NCBI GenBank assembly: GCA_029560875.1
Contig: JAKQKB010000075.1
Coordinates: 23,225-87,224 of the forward strand
Origin: Bacteroidota bacterium
Lineage (GTDB): Bacteria; Bacteroidota; Bacteroidia; Bacteroidales; Tenuifilaceae
DNA length: 64,000 nucleotides
Direction: 5' to 3'
The position numbers and the translations under genes were made by a program. Below, in pieces: positions 37,132-45,267 of the stretch. Numbering within the stretch: position 1 is the stretch's first letter; the number at the start of each line of letters is the position of its first letter. A model generated the notes under the pieces. It saw only the letters and a program-made list of their open reading frames with translations, was not told where the DNA came from and did not search any database.

Positions 37132-38458
37132 TAATCTCCTTAGCCTTGCTTACCTTCTCGTCCAACATTGCAGTTGTTTTTGCCTCGGCAATAAAACGCA
37201 GGTAGGGTTCTGTGTTCGAAGGGCGAATGTTGAACCACCAATCGGGGAACTCAACACGGTAACCATCAAAATCGTACGAAGCGGTTGGCTTTTCGCTATT
37301 GATAAAGAAATCGCGAACGGCATCCATAGCCTCACGTTTCTTCTCAATCTTGAAGTTGATTTCACCAGAATTGGCGTAGGTCTCAATCTTATCGATAATT
37401 TGCGATAGCGATTTTCCTTGAGCCTTCATCTTGCTCACCACATTCAGGATAAGAATACAGGCCAACATACCAGAATCAGAATAGAAGAAATCGCGGAAAT
37501 AGTAGTGACCAGCAAGTTCACCACCGTAAATTCCATCAATCTCGCGAAGTTTCTTGGCTGCAAAAGCACGTCCCACTCTCCAAGTATGCATATTTGCACC
37601 CATTGGTGTTAGATACTCGCCAACAGCCTTTGATGTTCTAATATCCTGTAATACATTACCTTTCAATCCTTTTTCCTCAAGGAAGTAATGACCCAAAAGA
37701 CCAATCATAAGGTCGGGAGATATAAAGCGGGCATTCTCATCCACAAACATAACACGGTCGCCATCGCCATCGAAAATGATACCCAAATCGCACTTATGCT
37801 TGCGAACAAGATTCTGCAAATCAACAACGTTTTCTGGAACTAATGGATTTGCCTCATGATTTGGGAATGTACCATCCAACTCATCGTATAGGTAAACGGG
37901 AGTATGACCAAGAATATCTTTGATAATTAGCGCAGCCATACCATTAGAACAGTCTATACCAACTGACAAATTGGAGTAATCGCGCTTGAATCCATTAAGG
38001 AAGGCAATGTACTCCTGCTTTATATTGTGCTCAACAATTTTCCCTTTCTTAGCAACAGGAACAACGGGTGTGGTTTTAACCTTCTCCTCAATAAACTTAA
38101 GGCCGGTATCGTAACCAACAGGCTCAGCATTCTCGCGCGACACCTTCATTCCATTGTATTCACGAGGATTGTGCGAAGCAGTAATTTGAACCGAAGCGTT
38201 GAAATTTCCTTTTGCTGTTGCGTAGTAAACCATTGGAGTGGTTGATAAACCAAGGTTATACACATCGGCGCCAGCATCGGTAATACCACGGGTTAAGTTC
38301 TCGTAAATCTCATCGGACGATTCACGTGCATCTCTACCAACTAAAACCTTATCGGTTTTAAGTAATTCAACCAAAAAGAAACCAATTTTATAAGCATCGT
38401 CCTTGTTAAAGTCCTTATTGTAAATCCCCCGAATGTCGTACGCGTGAAATGCTCCCAT
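37115..38458 (-). CDS. phosphomannomutase/phosphoglucomutase
   Basis: The enzyme interconverts hexose 6- and 1-phosphates for nucleotide-sugar synthesis. The 447-residue protein carries the four expected elements: the phosphoserine loop TASHNP with S95, the metal loop DGDGDR (D230, D232, D234), the sugar-binding GELAGHYYF and the phosphate-binding RPSNTEPYLRF near the C-terminus. Whether mannose or glucose phosphate is preferred cannot be read from the sequence; the manB-like form is the more usual Bacteroidota annotation. Confidence 0.93.
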   Translation of the reverse strand: MGAFHAYDIRGIYNKDFNKDDAYKIGFFLVELLKTDKVLVGRDARESSDEIYENLTRGITDAGADVYNLGLSTTPMVYYATAKGNFNASVQITASHNPREYNGMKVSRENAEPVGYDTGLKFIEEKVKTTPVVPVAKKGKIVEHNIKQEYIAFLNGFKRDYSNLSVGIDCSNGMAALIIKDILGHTPVYLYDELDGTFPNHEANPLVPENVVDLQNLVRKHKCDLGIIFDGDGDRVMFVDENARFISPDLMIGLLGHYFLEEKGLKGNVLQDIRTSKAVGEYLTPMGANMHTWRVGRAFAAKKLREIDGIYGGELAGHYYFRDFFYSDSGMLACILILNVVSKMKAQGKSLSQIIDKIETYANSGEINFKIEKKREAMDAVRDFFINSEKPTASYDFDGYRVEFPDWWFNIRPSNTEPYLRFIAEAKTTAMLDEKVSKAKEIINSIK

Positions 38459-38571
38459 ATTTTTTCGAATTAATAGTTACACAATATTCAATTGGCCTCA
38501 AAAATATAATTTTTTGCTAAGAAAATAAAAAAATATAGTACAACTAGTTTAAATCTTCACCAATTCAAAAA

Positions 38572-41500
38572 CTATTCAACCTCAACCAGCGCTCCATTAT
38601 CAACATACCAGATATATCCTTTCACATCAGCATAATTCATTCCTTTGATTAGCTGCATATAGTTCTGAACCTGCTTTTGATGCTTGGGTAGCTGCTCTCC
38701 AAATTTGTAATCAACCACAATTGCTTGGTTATCGCGTATCATTATTCTGTCGGGTCGATAAATTGCAGCACCTTTGGTTAGGATTTCGCTTTCAGTTTTC
38801 ACTGTCCAACTGCCCGAAAACCAATCCGAAAAGGGTTGGTTTTCCAGAACTTTGCTCACGTTTTGCCGCAACAGCTCAACCTGCGATTCCGTTATAACAC
38901 CCTCGTTTTTAATCGAGTAAAGCGCATTCTCAACATCATCTGTAGTGATAATCATTGAGAAGAGTCTATGCATCAGTTTTCCATGCTCAATGCCTGCTAC
39001 AATTTTTGATTCCTCCTCCTTGAAAAACTCCGATGCTTCTAACTGCTGAGCAATTTTCAGCGGTTTTGTGCTAACCGAATAGCTTTCCAGAATCCAAACC
39101 TCCTCATCGTCATCTTTTTTCTTCTTTTCTGCTTTGGTTTGAGGTGTTCCAAATGAGTACTCCTTTACAGCAATTGGGTTTTCATAATCTTCAATTTCAC
39201 TCTCTACCTCTTTAGCATTAAGATGTGCAAGCGGTGACAGGATGATATCGGAGGTGTTTTTTGCATCATCATTTACTTTAAGGGTGCTAACAAACACGTA
39301 GAGTTCGTCCTCAGGGCGAGTAAATGCAACGTATAGCATATTTATGCTATCAACCATTGTTTGCACCTTTTCCTCAAGGAAAACTCCCTTAAAATCGCTC
39401 TCGCCAAGATGCTTTACGTAGGAAATTGGGTATAAAGGATATTTGGAGTAGGGCTCTTTTTCTGCATTTAACCATAACAATTTCTTCGAATCCAACTTAA
39501 AGATATCGATACTAGCATAAGGAACAATAACTATCGGAAACTGCAATCCTTTCGATTTGTGAATTGTCATAATATTGATTGCATCGCCACTCTCGGGCAT
39601 TGTAAGTGCAAGGCTTCCCTTTTTTTCCTCCCACCATTCCACAAAGTATGGCAATGATGCTGCTCCAATCCTCGATATCTCAATAATCTGTTCGTGTAAC
39701 ACTGCCAGGTACGGTAGTTCCTTTGTTATGCCTTGCAGGTTATAACGCTGAAGAATTGACTCGAACATCGAAACTAATGGCAAATTTCGCAAACCACTTA
39801 ACCATTGCTTCTCAGCATCAACATCAAAATTTAAGAATGTGTACTCCCAATCGATGCCTTGCTCTGCAATTACCATTACCTCCTTTGATAGTATTGCAGC
39901 CGAAAGTGTATCGGTTGAATTAAGAATCAGCCTCATTGCAGCAACGCAAAGTTGCACTGCGTGCGAGGCACTTAACTGCAATGCATCCTGGCTTACCACG
40001 TTGAAAAGGTGAGCCTTTTCGGGATATTTATGTTTAAGCGATAGAAGAATATCGGCAATCCGCTTTCCCTCGCTCTTTTTGCGAACTAGAATTGCAATAT
40101 CGCCAATACTGTAACCCCGATTAACCAAATCGGGAATCAACTTCTCGAACTTTTGAAGCAAAAGCTCGTCCTCAACATCATCCTTATTGGTTGAATAGTG
40201 CGTAATTTCAACAAAACCTGAAGTTTTATCGGAATACTTGCATTCCTGCGTAGGATTCTCGTACGCTTTCGACACTAGCGCAAGCAACTCGTCCGATATA
40301 TCATCGCCACAAAGATTCTTGGTCCAATCAATCAGGAATTGTGAAGTTTTCGTAAAGAAATTATTGTTGAACTCAACAATTTGGTATAGGCTTCGGTGAT
40401 TCTTTGTGAGGTTCCGGGCATCAACCGAGAAATCGTTCTCAATTTGGTTGGCAAGAATACGCCAATCACTATTTCGCCAACGGTAAATGGCCTGCTTAAC
40501 ATCGCCCACCACCATACTGAACTCGTTCTGCGCCAGACTATTCCCAATAAGCGGTTTAAAGTTGTGCCACTGAATTACCGATGTATCCTGAAACTCATCG
40601 AGCATAAAGCAATCGTAGCGTGTACCTATCTTCTCGTACACAAAGGGAGCATCGTTTCCTTTTATAAATTCGCGAAGCAATGGGCCACTATCGGCCAGAA
40701 TCATTGCATTCTCCTCTGCCAAAATCTCCTTAACCTTATCGCGGATATCGTTGAAAACAGTTAATGTGTCCAAATTTTTGCTTACCGATAACGCTGTGTA
40801 GTACTCGGTTTTGTTATTCTCCATATACTGAACAACCGCCAAAAGTTGAGAATGATAACTTTTGGCAATATTCTCCAAAAGTAACCCTGCTCGTCCCAGA
40901 TTCTTCTTCACAAAATCTTTGCTAACCCAATTATCGCCATCTGGTGTTTCAAGAGCATCAAGGGTACGCTTTCCAACCTCAAAAATCTCATTATATGGCT
41001 TAAATTTTGCGCACTTTGAAATAAAACCGTAAACACCAGAGTTCTTGTTCGAAAAATCATCAATAGAGAAACCATTCTTGGCAATATCTTCTACTAAAGC
41101 CTTTCCTCTGGAACCTATCTCGTTGGCAATTTCATCAATTTTAGCCTTGGAGTAATCGGCAATGGCCGTAATAAGCTCCTTGCTACCCATTAACTCCAGT
41201 TGCTCCTTGCTAAGCAAGCGGAACGGCTCTGAGTAAAGATTCATCCCCAGACCAATTAGCATTTTTCGGATATCGGGACTTTTGTCTTCCTCCAGTTGCT
41301 CGTAAATCATACCTTGGAAACGCTCAAATAGCGCCACATCCTCGGAGCTGCTGTCGAGTAAACGGTCAACAGCCTTTTCTACAATGGACTCGTACTCCAA
41401 GCGTAAATCGTTGTTACCATGAAAACCAATCTCCCAGAGCAAATTCTGAATAACCCGCTGCACAAAACTATCGATTGTGCTAACGCTAAACATTGAGTAA

Positions 41501-41793
41501 TCGTGAAGGATGTTGGATAGAGCCTCTTTAGCCTTAAACTGGATAGTTTCCTTTGTAAGTCCTGTTTCTGCAATAATCACCTCGAGCATTCCGGGCTCAT
41601 TGCCATTGGCTAAGCCGTAGAGTTTGAATAGAATTCGCTCCTTCATCTCAGCTGTAGCCTTGTTAGTAAATGTAACCGCCAATATTTTTTTGTATGATAA
41701 TGGGTCAACCACCACCATTTTTATATACTCAGCGGCCAACCTAAAGGTCTTACCTGAACCAGCAGAGGCTTTATATACAACTAGTTTGCTCAT
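38572..41793 (-). CDS. UvrD/Rep-type helicase-nuclease (AddA/RecB-like)
   Basis: This 1073-residue protein processes double-strand DNA ends for recombination. It has Walker A ASAGSGKT (residues 9-16), Walker B MLDEFQDTS, superfamily I motifs such as VGDVKQAIYRWR and IMTIHKSKGLQFPIV, and a C-terminal PD-(D/E)xK nuclease with VDYKFGEQLPKHQKQVQNYM. An AddB partner is not in this window; Bacteroidota often pair this protein with a PD-(D/E)XK nuclease encoded elsewhere. It lies downstream of mnmD on the same strand with an 83-nt gap. Confidence 0.93.
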   Translation of the reverse strand: MSKLVVYKASAGSGKTFRLAAEYIKMVVVDPLSYKKILAVTFTNKATAEMKERILFKLYGLANGNEPGMLEVIIAETGLTKETIQFKAKEALSNILHDYSMFSVSTIDSFVQRVIQNLLWEIGFHGNNDLRLEYESIVEKAVDRLLDSSSEDVALFERFQGMIYEQLEEDKSPDIRKMLIGLGMNLYSEPFRLLSKEQLELMGSKELITAIADYSKAKIDEIANEIGSRGKALVEDIAKNGFSIDDFSNKNSGVYGFISKCAKFKPYNEIFEVGKRTLDALETPDGDNWVSKDFVKKNLGRAGLLLENIAKSYHSQLLAVVQYMENNKTEYYTALSVSKNLDTLTVFNDIRDKVKEILAEENAMILADSGPLLREFIKGNDAPFVYEKIGTRYDCFMLDEFQDTSVIQWHNFKPLIGNSLAQNEFSMVVGDVKQAIYRWRNSDWRILANQIENDFSVDARNLTKNHRSLYQIVEFNNNFFTKTSQFLIDWTKNLCGDDISDELLALVSKAYENPTQECKYSDKTSGFVEITHYSTNKDDVEDELLLQKFEKLIPDLVNRGYSIGDIAILVRKKSEGKRIADILLSLKHKYPEKAHLFNVVSQDALQLSASHAVQLCVAAMRLILNSTDTLSAAILSKEVMVIAEQGIDWEYTFLNFDVDAEKQWLSGLRNLPLVSMFESILQRYNLQGITKELPYLAVLHEQIIEISRIGAASLPYFVEWWEEKKGSLALTMPESGDAINIMTIHKSKGLQFPIVIVPYASIDIFKLDSKKLLWLNAEKEPYSKYPLYPISYVKHLGESDFKGVFLEEKVQTMVDSINMLYVAFTRPEDELYVFVSTLKVNDDAKNTSDIILSPLAHLNAKEVESEIEDYENPIAVKEYSFGTPQTKAEKKKKDDDEEVWILESYSVSTKPLKIAQQLEASEFFKEEESKIVAGIEHGKLMHRLFSMIITTDDVENALYSIKNEGVITESQVELLRQNVSKVLENQPFSDWFSGSWTVKTESEILTKGAAIYRPDRIMIRDNQAIVVDYKFGEQLPKHQKQVQNYMQLIKGMNYADVKGYIWYVDNGALVEVE

Positions 41794-41876
41794 TTATTGG
41801 AATGATTTTCACAATCAATAAAGATAGTTGTTTTTGCTGACAGTTTTGAGTTGAAGTTTGAAAGTGAACAATACAA

Positions 41877-42542
41877 TTATTTCACAGCCCTTAAGATATG
41901 CCTTTTGCCAGGAGGTCCTGCTAGTCGCTCGACCCTGAACCCAGCAGCCCGAAGGGCTTGTTTCACAATTCCCTTTGACGAGTATGTTACCAAAACGCCA
42001 CCAACAGAAAGGGAACTGAAGAGTTTCTGGAACATCTCAACACTCCACATCTCAGGTTGGTCGTCGGGAGCAAAGGCATCAAAGTAAATTAGGCTGAAAT
42101 TTTCTACAGGAATCCACTTGGTAAAATCCTCATTAACCTTACAAATCCTAAAGGTTTGATTTATTTCAATAGATGAATTCCACTCTGCAAGCATAATCCT
42201 ACTCCAACACTCAGCAACTTCGGGGTTTAATATCTGGCTGTAATTCAAATCCTTGATTTGCTTTTCCGTAATTGGATATAGTTCAAGTCCGGTATAGAGT
42301 GTTTCAACGCCACTAATTAATGATTCGCTAGCTGTTAGCGCAGCATTCAGCCCAGTTCCTAGTCCAATTTCTAAGATTGAAATCTGCTTTAACGCACCCG
42401 ATAGATGCTTAAAGCCCGAATTGATAAAGATATGCTGCGACTCTGTTAACGCTCCATTCATAGAATGGTAGTAGGCTCCGTGAATTTTGGAGAAAAGGGT
42501 ATGCGAGCCATCGGCTGTGAGAATGGATTTTTGTTTTTGCAT
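41877..42542 (-). CDS. mnmD: tRNA 5-methylaminomethyl-2-thiouridine methyltransferase, MnmD-type
   Basis: This 221-residue SAM-dependent methyltransferase is related to the methyltransferase half of MnmC, which finishes mnm5s2U34 in tRNA. Motifs: DGSHTLFSKIHGAYYHSMNGA near the N-terminus (family-typical), the SAM motif ILEIGLGTGLNA and later YFDAFAPDDQPEMWS. It lacks the FAD-dependent oxidase half of MnmC, so it is the stand-alone MnmD form. The start MQKQKSI at 42542 is preferred over an in-frame ATG 21 nt upstream. Confidence 0.92.
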   Translation of the reverse strand: MQKQKSILTADGSHTLFSKIHGAYYHSMNGALTESQHIFINSGFKHLSGALKQISILEIGLGTGLNAALTASESLISGVETLYTGLELYPITEKQIKDLNYSQILNPEVAECWSRIMLAEWNSSIEINQTFRICKVNEDFTKWIPVENFSLIYFDAFAPDDQPEMWSVEMFQKLFSSLSVGGVLVTYSSKGIVKQALRAAGFRVERLAGPPGKRHILRAVK

Positions 42543-42635
42543 TCTGCAAAGGTAACTAAGCACTAAATACTAGTAATTTGTAGTCAAAATTAATTAAATT
42601 GCACATAAACTTCATGTTTTATCATCACTTAATTG

Positions 42636-42657
42636 GATATGTATTTTTTTGCATATC
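42636..42657. promoter_or_regulatory. inverted-repeat site upstream of the nuoE-like operon
   Basis: GATATGTA (42636-42643), six T, then TGCATATC (42650-42657): an 8-6-8 inverted repeat with one mismatch. A nearly identical 22-nt site lies upstream of pruA at 58637-58658. A TATATTGA element at 42668-42675 could be the promoter's TAnnTTTG-like box, placing the site in the promoter region. It is a candidate operator for a shared regulator. Confidence 0.7.
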
Positions 42658-42766
42658 ACATAACATATATATTGAAATATCATCAAAAAATGCTTTTTTT
42701 GTAAATGTTTAGACAAATTTCTGCAAGCAAACAACCTTCTTATTAATCAAATAATTAACCTCTGCG

Positions 42767-43294
42767 ATGCGCATACAGAGAATTAGCAACAATGTAGATA
42801 CTGTTGAAATTGACGGTGAAGTCGACCTATCGCTAATAATGCCGTTAATCAACAAGTATCGTGGCAAAAAAGGTAGTCTTATACCGTTACTTCAGGGTGT
42901 TCAAACAGTTTATGGGTATATACCTAAAAGCGCCTTTGAACTTTTAGCAAAGGAAACAGAACTTACCCTAAGCGATATGTACGGTGTCGCTACTTTCTAT
43001 GCTCAATTTAGATTAAAGCCTGTAGGCAAAATTGTAGTGAAAGTTTGTCACGGAACAGCCTGCCACGTTCAAGGTGCCGATGCAATATCCACCGCAATAA
43101 AGGATGCATTGGGCGTTGAAGATGGCGGCACAACACCCGACAGACTTTTCACGCTGGAAACAGTAGCATGTTTAGGTTGTTGCTCTCTTGCCCCAGTTAT
43201 GATGATTGGAGAGGAGACCTTCGGCAAACTTACAGGAAGTTCTGCCGTGAAAATAATCAAGGAAATCCGAATTAGGGAAAGCCAAAATAAATAG
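42767..43294 (+). CDS. NuoE-like [2Fe-2S] subunit
   Basis: This 175-residue thioredoxin-fold protein carries C94, C99, C135 and C139 in CHGTACH and CLGCC, the ligands of the [2Fe-2S] cluster of NuoE and HndA-type subunits. In complex I and in bifurcating hydrogenases this subunit pairs with NuoF, which the next gene encodes. It is the first gene of a four-gene unit. The surroundings contain no complex I membrane-arm genes, so this is a soluble NAD(P)H-linked complex rather than complex I. Confidence 0.92.
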   Translation: MRIQRISNNVDTVEIDGEVDLSLIMPLINKYRGKKGSLIPLLQGVQTVYGYIPKSAFELLAKETELTLSDMYGVATFYAQFRLKPVGKIVVKVCHGTACHVQGADAISTAIKDALGVEDGGTTPDRLFTLETVACLGCCSLAPVMMIGEETFGKLTGSSAVKIIKEIRIRESQNK

Positions 43295-43320
43295 TTTATA
43301 GTTGTTCGTTGAAAGTTGAT
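43293..43320. repeat. degenerate heptad array (unit AGTTGAT) starting at the nuoE-like stop codon
   Basis: Four units AGTTTAT, AGTTGTT, CGTTGAA, AGTTGAT. The first begins within the stop codon (43292-43294). The same unit makes the array at 12314-12341. Confidence 0.65.
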
Positions 43321-43330
43321 GTGCCCAAAC

Positions 43331-43351
43331 CCTTAACTTTTAACCTTTAAC
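43331..43351. repeat. degenerate heptad array (unit TTTTAAC)
   Basis: Three units CCTTAAC, TTTTAAC, CTTTAAC end 13 nt before the start of the nuoF-like gene. The reverse complement of this unit recurs at 45135-45169. Confidence 0.55.
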
Positions 43352-43364
43352 TCATCACATAATT

Positions 43365-45143
43365 ATGACACAAACAAAGGTAATTGTTGGACTTGGCAGT
43401 TGCGGGATTGCAGCCGGAGCCAACAAGGTTTACAACAAAATAAAAGCCCTTCAGGAAGCAGAAAAACTCAACTTTGAACTTGCTAAAACGAGCTGTATTG
43501 GAATGTGCTTCCGCGAACCACTTGTTGAAGTGATTGACGATAATGGCTCTATGATTTATGGAGATGTTGATGAGGACAAGGCCATAGAGATTATTCAGCA
43601 ACACGTTATTGGGCTGAACCCAATTAAGGATTACGTTGTAAAAACCGATTTATTCACCACTCCCGATAGTGTTTACTTCGATGGACAAATTAAAATTGCC
43701 CTTCGGAATTGTGGATATATCGACCCAGAGAATATTCAGGAATATGAAGATAGGGGTGGTTACTCTGCCTTGAAACTAATTGCAAAGGACAAAATTGCAC
43801 CCGATGTTGTTATACAAACCATTATCGACTCCGGACTTCGTGGCCGTGGCGGTGGTGGTTTTCCAACCGGAATGAAATGGCGATTTGCCCGTGCAAGCCA
43901 ATCAGCCGAAAAGTACATTATTTGTAACGCAGACGAGGGCGACCCCGGAGCATTTATGGACCGTTCATTGCTCGAAGGCGACCCACACGCAGTTATTGAA
44001 GGGATGATAATTGGCGCATACGCCATTGGCGCAACCGATGGTGTTATATACTGCCGTGCCGAGTATCCTCTGGCTATCAAACGCCTAAACATAGCGCTTG
44101 CACAAGCACATGAACGTGGCTATTTGGGAAATAACATTCAAGGAATTGAAGGATTCAACCTCGATATTCATATTAAGGAAGGCGCTGGCGCCTTTGTTTG
44201 CGGAGAGGAAACTGCGCTAATGGCATCGATAGAGGGAAAGCGCGGTATGCCATCGAAACGTCCACCGTTCCCAGCCGAATCGGGACTATGGCGTAAGCCA
44301 TCGAACATCAACAACGTTGAAACATTTGCCAACGTATCGTATATTGTAAGTCACGGTGCTGGCTCGTTTAACAAGTACGGAACCGAAAAAAGTAAAGGAA
44401 CCAAGGTTTTTGCGCTAACAGGCAAAATTAAGCACGGAGGTCTTGTAGAAGTTCCAATGGGAATGAGCCTTCGCGATATCATCTTTAAACTTGGTGGCGG
44501 AATTCAAAACAACAAAAAGTTCAAAGCCGTTCAGTTGGGAGGTCCTTCGGGCGGTTGTATTCCCGAGCATCTAATAGATATCCTAGTCGATTACGACCAA
44601 GTTAACGCCACTGGCGCAATTATGGGCTCGGGAGGGATGGTTGTAATGGACGAAACAACCTGTATGGTTGATGTTGCCCGGTTCTTCCTCGATTTCACAC
44701 AAAAGGAATCGTGTGGAAAATGCACATTCTGCCGAATTGGAACTAAGCGAATGCTTGAGATTCTTTCCAGAATTACTGTAGGCGAAGGCCAAGAGGGCGA
44801 TATCGAAAAACTTGAGGAACTGGCTCTGCAAGTTAGGGATAGTTCTCTATGCGGACTTGGCCAAACCGCGCCAAACCCAGTGCTCACCACAATTAAGTAT
44901 TTCCGTCACGAGTATGAGGCTCACATCCGCGACAAAAAGTGCCCTGCACATAGCTGCAAGAAACTTCTCACCTACGAGATTGTTGCCGATAAGTGTACTG
45001 GATGTACAGTTTGTGCAGTGAAATGCCCTGTTAAGGCAATTGACGGGGAACGCAAAAAGGTTCATCATATAAACCAGGATATCTGCATTAAGTGCGGCGA
45101 CTGCTACTCAAATTGCCGATTTGATGCAATTACAAAAAGTTAA
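43365..45143 (+). CDS. NuoF-like FMN/NADH-binding subunit with extra FeS domains
   Basis: This 592-residue subunit has, in order: a thioredoxin-like N-terminus with C13, C44 and C48 (VGLGSCGIAAGA; only three Cys are evident); the FMN/NADH domain with GLRGRGGGGFPTGMKW, CNADEGDPGAF and GAGAFVCGEETAL; an SLBB segment; the N3-type cluster ESCGKCTFCRIGT with a later LCGLGQ; and two C-terminal [4Fe-4S] ferredoxin motifs, CTGCTVCAVKCP and CIKCGDCYSNC. This order is that of HndC/HydB-type subunits of soluble bifurcating enzymes. It should oxidise NADH or NADPH and pass electrons to the next protein. Confidence 0.94.
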   Translation: MTQTKVIVGLGSCGIAAGANKVYNKIKALQEAEKLNFELAKTSCIGMCFREPLVEVIDDNGSMIYGDVDEDKAIEIIQQHVIGLNPIKDYVVKTDLFTTPDSVYFDGQIKIALRNCGYIDPENIQEYEDRGGYSALKLIAKDKIAPDVVIQTIIDSGLRGRGGGGFPTGMKWRFARASQSAEKYIICNADEGDPGAFMDRSLLEGDPHAVIEGMIIGAYAIGATDGVIYCRAEYPLAIKRLNIALAQAHERGYLGNNIQGIEGFNLDIHIKEGAGAFVCGEETALMASIEGKRGMPSKRPPFPAESGLWRKPSNINNVETFANVSYIVSHGAGSFNKYGTEKSKGTKVFALTGKIKHGGLVEVPMGMSLRDIIFKLGGGIQNNKKFKAVQLGGPSGGCIPEHLIDILVDYDQVNATGAIMGSGGMVVMDETTCMVDVARFFLDFTQKESCGKCTFCRIGTKRMLEILSRITVGEGQEGDIEKLEELALQVRDSSLCGLGQTAPNPVLTTIKYFRHEYEAHIRDKKCPAHSCKKLLTYEIVADKCTGCTVCAVKCPVKAIDGERKKVHHINQDICIKCGDCYSNCRFDAITKS

Positions 45144-45169
45144 GAGATAAAAGTTAAAGGTTAAAAGAA
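45135..45169. repeat. degenerate heptad array (unit AAAAGTT) overlapping the nuoF-like stop codon
   Basis: Five units AAAAGTT, AAGAGAT, AAAAGTT, AAAGGTT, AAAAGAA. They are in phase from the last codons of the gene through the stop codon (45141-45143). Confidence 0.6.
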
Positions 45170-45226
45170 TTAGTAATGAGAATTTAGATTTCGAACCAAC
45201 AGCCTAAAATCCTATAGTCTTTAAAC

Positions 45227-45258
45227 CAAACAGTCAAACAGTCAAACAGCCAAACAAC
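45227..45258. repeat. octad array (unit CAAACAGT)
   Basis: Four units of 8 nt: CAAACAGT, CAAACAGT, CAAACAGC, CAAACAAC. The array ends 9 nt before the start codon of the large oxidoreductase gene. Confidence 0.75.
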
Positions 45259-45267
45259 CAACTCCAA

